A stretch of DNA of 64,000 nt from Blautia schinkii DSM 10518 (GTDB lineage: Bacteria; Bacillota; Clostridia; Lachnospirales; Lachnospiraceae): positions 219,151-283,150 of the forward strand of contig JNKJ01000010.1 in assembly GCA_000702025.1 (NCBI GenBank). The letters run 5' to 3'. Shown here in pieces: positions 8,649 to 15,408 of this stretch (position 1 is its first letter; the number at the start of each line of letters is the position of its first letter). A program made the translations under genes and the position numbers. Below the pieces are notes generated by a model. The model did not search any database, had not been told where the DNA came from, and saw only the letters and a list, made by a program, of their open reading frames with translations.

Positions 8649-9756
8649 TCTTTATGACAGCGTAACATTCAGCTTCCTTCCGGAAGAAATGAGAACGCCG
8701 GAATATGAAGCCGTGTGTTATGCGGTGGACAATCAGGTCAAGAAATATATTGTCTACAAGCGGCGCGCGCATATATGGGCGAACCTGGAAGACGTCGCGG
8801 ACGAACATCTTGATATGCTGGCGGTGGAATGTCGCGTCCTTTTCTACAATACCGATCTTGCGCCGGATATAAAGCGAAAACTGATCCTGAATTCTATGTA
8901 TTGGTATATGAAGTTAGGAACAAGTCAGGCAATGCGCGAAATGATCGACATTGTATTCGAGAACTATAACACAACCGTCGAAGAATGGTACACATACGCC
9001 GGGGAACCGTTTCATTTCATGGTGGCCGTGGATTCTAACGTCACACAGCTTTCAATCGCGGAATTCTTGCGTTACCTGAACACGGTCAAGAACGCGCGGT
9101 CGCGGTTCGATTATCTGATCCTTCAGAATAGCGCGGTGATCCGGCTGACGACGTTTTCGGACGTCACGAATTTTATTTACACGTATTGCGGGCCTATGGA
9201 GTGCGGAACATATCCAGACATAGACACGGGCCTTCAGCTTGCGGAAGAATCGCTTGTCCTGACGCCAGACGGAACCGAAAGATCGGCGTTCTACGATCAT
9301 TCCGGAACGATTCCGGACATTGCGATCGGGTTTGAACTGGCGGAAGAACGTGTCGTCCTGGAAAGCGGCGCGGATCAGTTCGCGACAGTATATCCGGGCA
9401 ACGATACGGAATCCGGAACGAATCCGGACATTGCAACCGGCTTTCAGACGGAAGACAATTCCGTCACGTTCAGCGGCGACACGGAACAGGGCCGGGCCGC
9501 CTACGAAAGCACGGGAACAAATCCGGACATTGCGGTCGGCGGCGTCATGGAAGACGCCGGGATCGGCCTTGAAGGATCGCCAGGCGAAACGCCGGTCGTT
9601 TATCCTTCTGACAGCGAAGCAGAATCCGGAACATATCCGGCCCCGTCAACGGGGTTCACTTCGGTCGAAAGCGGCGTGGAAGCCGAAGCCGGAAGTTCTG
9701 AATCTGACTTATATTACAATCAGGCCAGCGAAGACGATTTCGCGGGCGACGTATGA
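8641..9756 (+). CDS. Phage tail protein I-like with repeated C-terminal extension
   Basis: 371 residues. The first about 180 match gpI-type baseplate wedge proteins (LPEEMRTPEYEAVCYAVD; LIL-SMYWYMKLGTSQAMREMI). From about residue 186 it differs from P2 gpI (about 176 residues): five imperfect acidic repeats of 33-38 residues, each opening with GT(Y/I/N)P(D/A) at residues 189, 222, 259, 292 and 330, followed by (D/A)xxTG-type turns. The extension may connect to later fibre proteins; that is inference. Confidence 0.8.
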   Translation: MISLYDSVTFSFLPEEMRTPEYEAVCYAVDNQVKKYIVYKRRAHIWANLEDVADEHLDMLAVECRVLFYNTDLAPDIKRKLILNSMYWYMKLGTSQAMREMIDIVFENYNTTVEEWYTYAGEPFHFMVAVDSNVTQLSIAEFLRYLNTVKNARSRFDYLILQNSAVIRLTTFSDVTNFIYTYCGPMECGTYPDIDTGLQLAEESLVLTPDGTERSAFYDHSGTIPDIAIGFELAEERVVLESGADQFATVYPGNDTESGTNPDIATGFQTEDNSVTFSGDTEQGRAAYESTGTNPDIAVGGVMEDAGIGLEGSPGETPVVYPSDSEAESGTYPAPSTGFTSVESGVEAEAGSSESDLYYNQASEDDFAGDV

Positions 9757-9769
9757 AAGGGGTGAAAGC

Positions 9770-10141
9770 ATGGCGAACACATGGAAATTGTCCGATCAGC
9801 TTATGACGGATATTAAGGAATTCTTATGCAATAAAGTTTCCTATGCCAGATTTAAGAGCGGTTCACAGTGGACGAAGATCAAGATTTACCGCGCGACGGT
9901 CATGAACGACGGCCGCGTCGGGATTTATCTTCTTTTCGATCACGAAGCACCGAACCAGATTTCACAGATCGAATTCTATGATACGGCTGGAAATCTTTTC
10001 GCGTCCGGAACAGAGAACATCAACAAGGAAGCCTTCGACGAAGGCGTTCTTTTCCGGTTTGCGATCAAGGTTGAACAGGTCGTTTCAAACGAAGCGGTCA
10101 GCGCGTCCGTCCGATCCGCGACGGCTGGCGTTTACGATTAA
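9770..10141 (+). CDS. Unrecognised phage tail/baseplate-region protein
   Basis: 123 residues starting MANTWKLSDQLMTDIKEFL, with a strand-rich middle (WTKIKIYRATVMNDGRVGIYLLF) and a helical end. I do not recognise the family. The ATG at 9770 follows AAAGGGGTG 13 bases after gpI; the longer open frame upstream overlaps gpI and has no ribosome site. Position between gpI and the variable protein suggests a fibre connector or distal baseplate protein. Confidence 0.7.
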   Translation: MANTWKLSDQLMTDIKEFLCNKVSYARFKSGSQWTKIKIYRATVMNDGRVGIYLLFDHEAPNQISQIEFYDTAGNLFASGTENINKEAFDEGVLFRFAIKVEQVVSNEAVSASVRSATAGVYD

Positions 10142-10159
10142 GAAGGGAAGTGAATCAAA

Positions 10160-10651
10160 ATGTATATTCCTGTTTTTTGGAAAGACAGAATTGTCCAGTA
10201 TCCGCGGCGCGTGTCCGTCCAGGACATAAGCCCCGGTATTAAAGAATGGACACCGGCACCGGGAGAGGTCGAACAGGTCGGCACGGCACAGAGCGAACGG
10301 AACTTCGGGAACATGGATTTCGGCGTTCTGGAAAACGCGCTTCTTGTCGCGCACTGTCTGGAAGGCTTGCGGATCGTCATGGATCAGGCGCAGGACAACG
10401 GCGGCCAGTTCCTTGACGTCACGCTGAAGAATTCCTTCAAATATCCGGCGTCAAATGCGGAACAGACGGTCACGCTTCCGCACGTCCTGAACAATCTTGA
10501 TTATGAAGTTCATCCGGAAATCAAGGATCAGGACGGCTATGTTGACCGTGTGGAAGTGTACGGGAAAGCCCTGAACGCTTTCAAGGTCAAATATTACGGG
10601 AGCGCGAAACAGGTCACGCTTCGGCTTCACGTGGTAGGGGGTGTGTTCTAA
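10160..10651 (+). CDS. Unrecognised phage structural-region protein
   Basis: 163 residues, Trp- and Tyr-containing N-terminus (MYIPVFWKDRIVQYPRR) and predicted strands in the second half (AKQVTLRLHVVGGVF). Ribosome site GAAGGGAAG precedes the ATG. Its last base is the first base of the next start codon (TAATG). No known domain recognised. Location in the fibre region suggests a virion role. Confidence 0.7.
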   Translation: MYIPVFWKDRIVQYPRRVSVQDISPGIKEWTPAPGEVEQVGTAQSERNFGNMDFGVLENALLVAHCLEGLRIVMDQAQDNGGQFLDVTLKNSFKYPASNAEQTVTLPHVLNNLDYEVHPEIKDQDGYVDRVEVYGKALNAFKVKYYGSAKQVTLRLHVVGGVF

Positions 10652-10821
10652 TGGCCGCGAATGTCATTATCAAATCAGACGAACGCCGCCGCCAGGAAGC
10701 GGATATGTTGCGCGCGTTCGGCGGCGGACGTCCTGAAAACGGCGAAAAGGTCAATCGGGAATACGCCGAAGAAATCAACGCAAGGATGAACGATATTTAT
10801 AGAAAGGTGGGAATAAGATAA
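10651..10821 (+). CDS. Small unrecognised phage protein, 56 residues
   Basis: Open frame ATG 10651 to TAA 10819-10821, overlapping both neighbours by one base (TAATG junctions) and preceded by TAGGGGGTG. Highly charged (SDERRRQEADMLRAF ... EEINARMNDIYRKVG), probably helical. The double overlap and phage-like codon use argue it is translated. It could be an assembly helper for the neighbouring fibre proteins; that is a guess. Confidence 0.65.
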   Translation: MAANVIIKSDERRRQEADMLRAFGGGRPENGEKVNREYAEEINARMNDIYRKVGIR

Positions 10822-11180
10822 TGATTATCATTGAAAGGGGCGAAGGAAAGAAGATTTCCCATTCCGAAATGGGGAATTGGCTGAACGTCGGCGATCAGCT
10901 TATGTTCAATCTGGAAAAGATGGAAGACGACGCCGCGGTTCATATCGACGTCATGGGTTCCGCGAACGGGAAACTTCGGGAAAGTGAAGGCGTTTACTAC
11001 GTCGCACAGATCGACATTCCGCCGCGGGCCTACACGGAAAAGGAAATCGACAATCCTGACTATGATCCGGATCAGGAAGGATCGCAGAAGAAGATCATTG
11101 AACGCGATCCGGTTCCGTTCAGCATGGACAACGTGACGTTGACCTTATTCGAGTTGAAAGAAGGTGTATTCGATGAATAA
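10821..11180 (+). CDS. Unrecognised phage protein upstream of the variable protein
   Basis: 119 residues, acidic, starting MIIIERGEGKKISHSEMG; contains a Pro/Asp-rich loop around residues 75-90. Ribosome site AAGGTGG at 10804-10810. Its last eight bases overlap the start of the DGR variable protein (ATGAATAA), so the two are likely co-translated and perhaps assembled together. No family recognised. Confidence 0.7.
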   Translation: MIIIERGEGKKISHSEMGNWLNVGDQLMFNLEKMEDDAAVHIDVMGSANGKLRESEGVYYVAQIDIPPRAYTEKEIDNPDYDPDQEGSQKKIIERDPVPFSMDNVTLTLFELKEGVFDE

Positions 11181-12222
11181 TTACAATTTTGACGCGCTTA
11201 AATTCGCCGTCGAAGGCATTTCGGGCGGCGCAAATACCGTTATCATGGACAACGCTGATCTTCCGTCCTTCATGGTTCCGGTTTACAAGCGTACAAACGC
11301 ACAGCTTTTCACGGGCGGATCGGAACAGACACATCCGGCCTTCATCGTGGACACGGCGGAATACAACGCATTTTATTTCAGTCAGTTTATAAATTGCGTC
11401 GTGGACGGCCGCGCGTATTCCTGGCCGTTGGTCGATCCGGCCGCGTCCTTGAACTACGACGCCGCGCACAATTATTGCAACAAGAAAGGCCCCGGCTGGC
11501 ATTTAGGAAGTATTCCTGAATGGGCGTGTATCAATCACTTGATCCGCAAGTCCGGCTTCGAGCCGCACGGCAACACGAACTTCGGAAAAGCGTATCAGCA
11601 CGAACACGAAGCGGGCGCGGTCACGTACACATACGAAGATTCAGGAACGAAGATCGGACGCACGGCGACGGGTTCCGGCCCGGCAACCTGGCGGCATGAC
11701 GGCACGTTCGCCGGAATTGCCGATTGGGTGGGCGACGTCTGGAAATGGATGTCCGGCGCGCGCGTCGTGGACGGCGAAATTCAGTTCTTCGTCGGCAACC
11801 TGGCGGCGAAGCAGACGTCCGCGGCGGCCGGTTCGTCCTTCTGGAAAGCGGTTCTTGAAAACGGAAGTCTTGTCGATCCTGGCACGGCCGACACGCTGAA
11901 ATATACGAAAGCGTTCAAGATCGCGAAGGACACGGGCGAAAAGGGCAACACAAGCACGCCGAACTTCAATGTGATCGCGGCCGACGAAGGCGTTTCCGCG
12001 ATCCCGGAAATCCTTCTGGCGTTGAACCTGGCCCCGGTCGCGGCTGATAAAGAGAAGTACAAGGGCGGCTTCTGGATTAACAACGAAGGCGAACGCTTGC
12101 CGATTGTAGGCGCGGGTTGGTACTACACGTCGAACGCCGGTTCGTCCGCTTTGGGCTTCAACTCTCCGCGGACGAACGCGAGCCACAACCTCGGCTTCTT
12201 CTCCGCTTTTATGGAGTTGTGA
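11173..12222 (+). CDS. DGR variable protein (C-type lectin/FGE-like fold), probable receptor-binding protein
   Basis: 349 residues. The body has hallmarks of the formylglycine-generating-enzyme/C-type-lectin fold used by DGR targets: GPGWHLGSIPEWACINHLI near residue 110, GIADWVGDVWKWMSGARV near 177, and a conserved GGFWINNEGERLPIVGAGW at about 300. The last 39 residues are encoded by the variable repeat. Reading VR against TR, Asn codons (AAY) were changed to Gly, Tyr, Tyr, Gly, Ser and Ser, and one Ile to Leu. The start is ATG 11173, with GAAGGTG at 11160-11166; GTG 11164 is a poorer alternative. Placement behind baseplate genes suggests a tail-tip adhesin; the ligand is unknown. Confidence 0.9.
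   Translation: MNNYNFDALKFAVEGISGGANTVIMDNADLPSFMVPVYKRTNAQLFTGGSEQTHPAFIVDTAEYNAFYFSQFINCVVDGRAYSWPLVDPAASLNYDAAHNYCNKKGPGWHLGSIPEWACINHLIRKSGFEPHGNTNFGKAYQHEHEAGAVTYTYEDSGTKIGRTATGSGPATWRHDGTFAGIADWVGDVWKWMSGARVVDGEIQFFVGNLAAKQTSAAAGSSFWKAVLENGSLVDPGTADTLKYTKAFKIAKDTGEKGNTSTPNFNVIAADEGVSAIPEILLALNLAPVAADKEKYKGGFWINNEGERLPIVGAGWYYTSNAGSSALGFNSPRTNASHNLGFFSAFMEL
12093..12208 (+). repeat. DGR variable repeat (VR), 116 bp
   Basis: Aligns without gaps to TR at an offset of 656 bases. 106 of 116 positions are identical. The ten differences are at 12115, 12116, 12121, 12124, 12154, 12155, 12163, 12164, 12182 and 12190; each is A in TR and G, T or C in VR. None of the 89 non-A positions differs. 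The last 18 bases are identical to TR and would contain the initiation-of-homology end. Similarity stops at 12209. Confidence 0.95.
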
Positions 12223-12250
12223 TCTGTAATCTGAAACACTGTAATCTGAC

Positions 12251-12270
12251 GGGGCCGCGGTAGCGGCCCC
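12251..12270 (+). promoter_or_regulatory. DGR target-recognition hairpin downstream of VR
   Basis: GGGGCCGC, loop GGTA, GCGGCCCC: a perfect 8-bp GC-rich stem with a 4-nt loop, 42 bases after the VR end. In the Bordetella phage DGR an 8-bp stem with a 4-nt GRNA-type loop downstream of VR is needed for efficient retargeting; GGTA fits GRNA. There is no T tract, so it is a poor terminator. The role here is inferred. Confidence 0.65.
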
Positions 12271-12295
12271 TATGAACGGAAAGGTTTAGAAAAAT

Positions 12296-12724
12296 ATGGA
12301 CGATAACCGATACAACCGGAAGGCCGGTCAGAACTTGACGCCGCGACAGGACGCGGCGGAAGTCAGGGAACAGCGGAAGGGCCTTGTGATCCTTCAGCGG
12401 ACAAAAGACCTTGCCGGTTATCTTTATATCGCTTTTGTGAAATATCCAAAATATGAAAAGCTGGGCTTCATGGCCGATTATAAGAAGACGTTGTTTCAGT
12501 TCCTTTCGCTGATTATATCGGCGCAAAAGAAATATTATAAAAAGACGACGCTTCAGGACGCGGACGTCCAGCTTGAATTATTACGGCTTTTCAATGATCT
12601 TTCCTATGATCTGAAATTTATAGATGAAAAGCGTTATTTGCTAGTGGCGAACATGATGAACGAGATCGGGCGGCTTCTCGGCGGCTGGATTCAATCTCAA
12701 AAAGACACTGGCAAAACGGGATAG
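12296..12724 (+). CDS. avd: DGR accessory variability determinant (Avd)
   Basis: 142 residues, predicted as four helices with many Lys/Arg/Tyr (LVILQRTKDLAGYLYIAF; FPK-like VKYPKYEKLGF; QKKYYKKTTLQDADVQLE), the profile of the Avd/four-helix-bundle family. In the Bordetella system Avd forms a basic pentamer that binds the reverse transcriptase and RNA and is required for mutagenic cDNA. Located between VR and TR, the standard order. ATG 12296 follows GGAAAGG. Confidence 0.88.
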   Translation: MDDNRYNRKAGQNLTPRQDAAEVREQRKGLVILQRTKDLAGYLYIAFVKYPKYEKLGFMADYKKTLFQFLSLIISAQKKYYKKTTLQDADVQLELLRLFNDLSYDLKFIDEKRYLLVANMMNEIGRLLGGWIQSQKDTGKTG

Positions 12725-12748
12725 AATCCCGCCAGGGAATGAGCCGTT

Positions 12749-12864
12749 ACGCTTGCCGATTGTAGGCGCGAATTGGAACAACACGTCGAACGCCGGTTCG
12801 TCCGCTTTGAACTTCAACAATCCGCGGACGAACGCGAACCACAACATCGGCTTCTTCTCCGCTT
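12749..12864 (+). repeat. DGR template repeat (TR), 116 bp
   Basis: Partner of VR (12093-12208). Contains 27 adenines, ten of which are substituted in VR. If translated in the VR frame it is rich in Asn (AAY) codons at the variable positions, as templates of adenine-specific DGRs are. Lies 25 bases after avd and 281 bases before the reverse transcriptase gene. Confidence 0.95.
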
Positions 12865-13145
12865 ACCCTTTTATCGAGAACACGTCGTCCACGCGCCGCC
12901 GTGCAGTGAAAGCAAAGGGAAAGGGGCTTATTTCCTCAACCGGCCACGGCCGGAGAAAATTAAACAATCCGGAAGAAACTTTTCCGGGGAAAACTAATTT
13001 GTCCGGCGCGAAAGGCGGGTTCTTCTTCCAGGGGAATCCGCCTTTCCTTTATACAGTTAGTAGCGCGTCGAAGGGTGTACCGGTCGGACAAGGGCGCGGC
13101 GGCCGAAAGTCGCCGCGCGAATCCTTTTGAAAGGAATCTGTTTTT
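12865..13145 (+). ncRNA. Hairpin-rich spacer between TR and RT, probable part of the DGR template RNA
   Basis: No convincing gene. Four hairpins follow one another: CCGGCC/GGCCGG at 12940-12953, CCGGAA/TTCCGG at 12969-12987, AAAGGCGGGTTC/GAATCCGCCTTT at 13011-13045, and GCGCGGCG/CGCCGCGC at 13094-13118. In Bordetella phage the RNA that primes and templates mutagenic cDNA includes the spacer after TR. By analogy this stretch probably folds and binds RT/Avd. The third hairpin has a short T-rich tail and might also end transcripts. Confidence 0.5.
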
Positions 13146-14294
13146 ATGCCAAAAACTTTCAATATCACACATGACGAAATAATCAGTCAGGAAAATTTGC
13201 TTCTGGCGAACAAACACGCCGAAGATTGCAAGCGGTTTCGTGATGAAATTTTAGCTTTCAACGCGCACCGTCAGGAAAATATAATCAGCTTGCACAACGA
13301 TCTGACGTATTTTCCGGAAGGCGGGGAGCCTGGCGGCGAATTGCAGTCGAATTATAAGGTCGGCAAATACCGCATGAAGAAGATTTTCGAGCCGAAGCCG
13401 CGTATTATCATGGCCCTTCCGTACCGTGACCGCGTTGTCCAGTGGGCTTTTTACCAGAAATTAAGCCCGCTATTCGACAAGACGTTCATTGAACATTCAT
13501 ACGCGAACCGGGAAGGAAAGGGCGCGGATCGGGCGCGGATCACGCTTCAGAAATGGCTTCGCAAGGTCAATCGGAGCGGCGGAAAGTGGTATGTCCTGAA
13601 GCTGGACATTTCAAAATATTTCTATCGCGTCGATCACGAAGTTCTTATGAACATTCTTTCACGCCGGATCAAGGACAAATTGATCCTGAAAGACCTTTAC
13701 AATTTGATAAATTGCGAAGACACGGCCTTCGGGCTTCCGTCAGGCGTTCAGCCGGAATTATGCGATCGGGAAGAATGGGTTTTCAATAAGGGTATGCCGA
13801 TCGGGAACCTGACTTCACAAATGTTCGCGAACATCTATCTGAACGAACTGGATCAATACTGTAAACACGTTTTGCACGTTCATTATCTGATTAGATATGC
13901 GGACGATATAATCATTCTTTACCAGGGCAAGCGGGAAACGGAAGGGCTGAAGGATCAGATCGAAATGTTCCTGAATGACAATTTGCGTCTGGAACTGAAC
14001 AAAAAGACGACGATCCGCCCGGCGTGGCTTCCGGTCGAGTTCGTCGGCGCGGTCATATCGCCGCTATTTATCAAAATGCGCAAGAGTACGCAAAAGCGCA
14101 TGAAGGCGCGAATCCGTTTCATCAAAAAACTGTATGAAGCGGGGCTTATGGCCTGGTATAAGGTCGATAGCACTATGCAAAGCTATTTCGGATTGATCCG
14201 CGGCTTCACGGCCGGGAACCTTCTTCGGAAAATATTGGACGAATTCGTTTTTGTGGTAAACAACGCGAAGCGGGTGATTTCTTCCCGCTTTTAA
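13146..14294 (+). CDS. DGR reverse transcriptase
   Basis: 382 residues. Catalytic residues are visible: Asp154 in LKLDISKYFYRVDH (motif A), IGNLTSQ at 219-225 followed by MFANIYLNELD (the DGR-type motif in place of QG of retrons and group II introns), and YADD at 251-254 (Asp253, Asp254). N-terminal motifs KPRIIMALPYRDRVVQWAF match DGR RTs. It copies TR RNA with errors at adenines; the cDNA replaces VR. No maturase or endonuclease domain. Ribosome site GAAAGGA precedes ATG 13146. Confidence 0.95.
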   Translation: MPKTFNITHDEIISQENLLLANKHAEDCKRFRDEILAFNAHRQENIISLHNDLTYFPEGGEPGGELQSNYKVGKYRMKKIFEPKPRIIMALPYRDRVVQWAFYQKLSPLFDKTFIEHSYANREGKGADRARITLQKWLRKVNRSGGKWYVLKLDISKYFYRVDHEVLMNILSRRIKDKLILKDLYNLINCEDTAFGLPSGVQPELCDREEWVFNKGMPIGNLTSQMFANIYLNELDQYCKHVLHVHYLIRYADDIIILYQGKRETEGLKDQIEMFLNDNLRLELNKKTTIRPAWLPVEFVGAVISPLFIKMRKSTQKRMKARIRFIKKLYEAGLMAWYKVDSTMQSYFGLIRGFTAGNLLRKILDEFVFVVNNAKRVISSRF

Positions 14295-14328
14295 TTGTCT
14301 AATAAACAAGGAAAGGGGGGTTCGCATT

Positions 14329-14610
14329 ATGCCGGACAATACAGCACCGTCAAAATCGTTTGAACGCGAAGTCCTTGATCGGCTGACGATTATCGAACAG
14401 AAGTTAGATAGTTACAGCAACGCAAAGGCGAAGACGTATGAGAACGAAAAAAAGCTGATCGAACTGGAACACGAAGTCAGCGATCAGGAAGACCGGATCA
14501 AAGTTCTTGAAGAAAAAAACACGTGGCTTTCAAGAACGATTGTCGCCGCGGTGATTGCGGCGGCGGTCGGCGTCGTGTTTACGCTGGCGCGAATGGGTGC
14601 GGGGATTTAA
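14329..14610 (+). CDS. XhlA-like holin/haemolysin accessory protein
   Basis: 93 residues: about 65 residues of charged heptad-type coiled coil (LIELEHEVSDQEDRIKVLEEKN) followed by one C-terminal membrane segment (TIVAAVIAAAVGVVFTLA). This is the XhlA layout, a membrane partner of holins. First gene of the lysis block, behind the RT gene, with AAAGGGGGG as ribosome site. Confidence 0.75.
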   Translation: MPDNTAPSKSFEREVLDRLTIIEQKLDSYSNAKAKTYENEKKLIELEHEVSDQEDRIKVLEEKNTWLSRTIVAAVIAAAVGVVFTLARMGAGI

Positions 14611-14622
14611 GAGGGGGAGAGC

Positions 14623-14946
14623 ATGAGCGGGAAAAGAAAAAAGGCGAAAACAAAGCCTGAATTTTCAAAGTTCATTCTGGCCGTTTCCGCGCTGGAATGT
14701 TGGATCGTGACCGGGGCCGCGCTTGTCATGGCGTGGATCGGGAAAGACACGTCTGTCTTTTGTTATCTGATCCCGTCGTCGTGGGGGGCCTATGGGATTT
14801 CACGGGCCTTTTATTACAATAAGGCGAAATCAGAAAACGCGATCAAACTTCGGAAGGCGTACCAGGCGGCCGGGCTGGATTCCGCGCCAGCGGATCAGGA
14901 ATTTGAATCGGCAATGTCTGAAGAAATTCAGAATCAAAATTATTAA
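14623..14946 (+). CDS. Small membrane protein of the phage lysis block
   Basis: 107 residues. A basic N-terminus (MSGKRKKAKTKPEF) is followed by two predicted membrane segments (about 18-42 and 46-66) and an acidic cytoplasmic-type tail. The family is not recognised; location between XhlA-like and holin genes suggests a holin partner or antiholin. GAGGGGGAG precedes the ATG. Confidence 0.65.
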   Translation: MSGKRKKAKTKPEFSKFILAVSALECWIVTGAALVMAWIGKDTSVFCYLIPSSWGAYGISRAFYYNKAKSENAIKLRKAYQAAGLDSAPADQEFESAMSEEIQNQNY

Positions 14947-14963
14947 AGGAGAGTGAAAGAAGT

Positions 14964-15350
14964 ATGGACATTCAGCAGACACTTGTAACATTGTTATCCG
15001 CGGTTATTTGCGTCGCAATCCCGATCGTCGTCAAGGCGGCGACGGATTTCCTTCGCAACGTCACGGAAGGAACCGTGATCGAAGAAGCGATCGACATTGT
15101 TTGCGACGCGGTGGACGAAACGAACCAGACGTTCGCGGATCAGCTTCGCAAGGACGGCACATTCAACGAAGCTATGCAGAAGGAAGCCTTGCGCCGGTCG
15201 CTTGAAAATTCCCTGGCGAAGATGAATGACCGCATGAAGACGGTGATCGAGAAACATTATAACGATCTGGAAAAGTGGATTCTGACGCAGATCGAAGCAA
15301 TGTGCAAGCAGAACAACAAGGAAGCCGCGGCCACGAACGCGGCGCAATGA
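14964..15350 (+). CDS. Phage holin, LLH/6_1-like
   Basis: 128 residues: one N-terminal membrane helix (TLVTLLSAVICVAIPIVV) then a long charged helical region ending in KQNNKEAAATNAAQ. This is the form of LLH-type holins. It would permeabilise the membrane and let the endolysin out. Strong AAAGGAGAG ribosome site; terminator directly after the gene. Confidence 0.65.
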   Translation: MDIQQTLVTLLSAVICVAIPIVVKAATDFLRNVTEGTVIEEAIDIVCDAVDETNQTFADQLRKDGTFNEAMQKEALRRSLENSLAKMNDRMKTVIEKHYNDLEKWILTQIEAMCKQNNKEAAATNAAQ

Positions 15351-15359
15351 GCAACACGG

Positions 15360-15390
15360 GGCGGGCGTTCTTCTGGCGTCCGCCTTTTTT
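15360..15390 (+). terminator. Intrinsic terminator after holin
   Basis: GGCGGGCG paired with CGTCCGCC (8 bp with one G-T), loop of 9 nt, then TTTTTT. Lies between holin and endolysin, so endolysin may also be partly separately transcribed. Confidence 0.7.
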
Positions 15391-15408
15391 AGAAGGGAGT
15401 AGTTTTAT

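Noticed and set aside
9320..9769. Open frame extending the 9770 gene upstream
   Set aside because: Lies inside gpI in another frame; the ATG at 9770 has the ribosome site and phage codon use.
12251..12270. Hairpin after VR as an intrinsic terminator
   Set aside because: No T tract follows it; the stem and loop geometry fits a DGR target hairpin better.
12753..13130. A 125-codon open frame that starts inside TR
   Set aside because: It covers the template repeat and the hairpin-rich spacer, has no ribosome site, and is explained by TR keeping the VR reading frame.
13146..14294. RT as a group II intron maturase or retron RT
   Set aside because: No maturase or endonuclease domain, no intron RNA ends or msr/msd; the TSQ motif, Avd gene and TR/VR pair fit a DGR.
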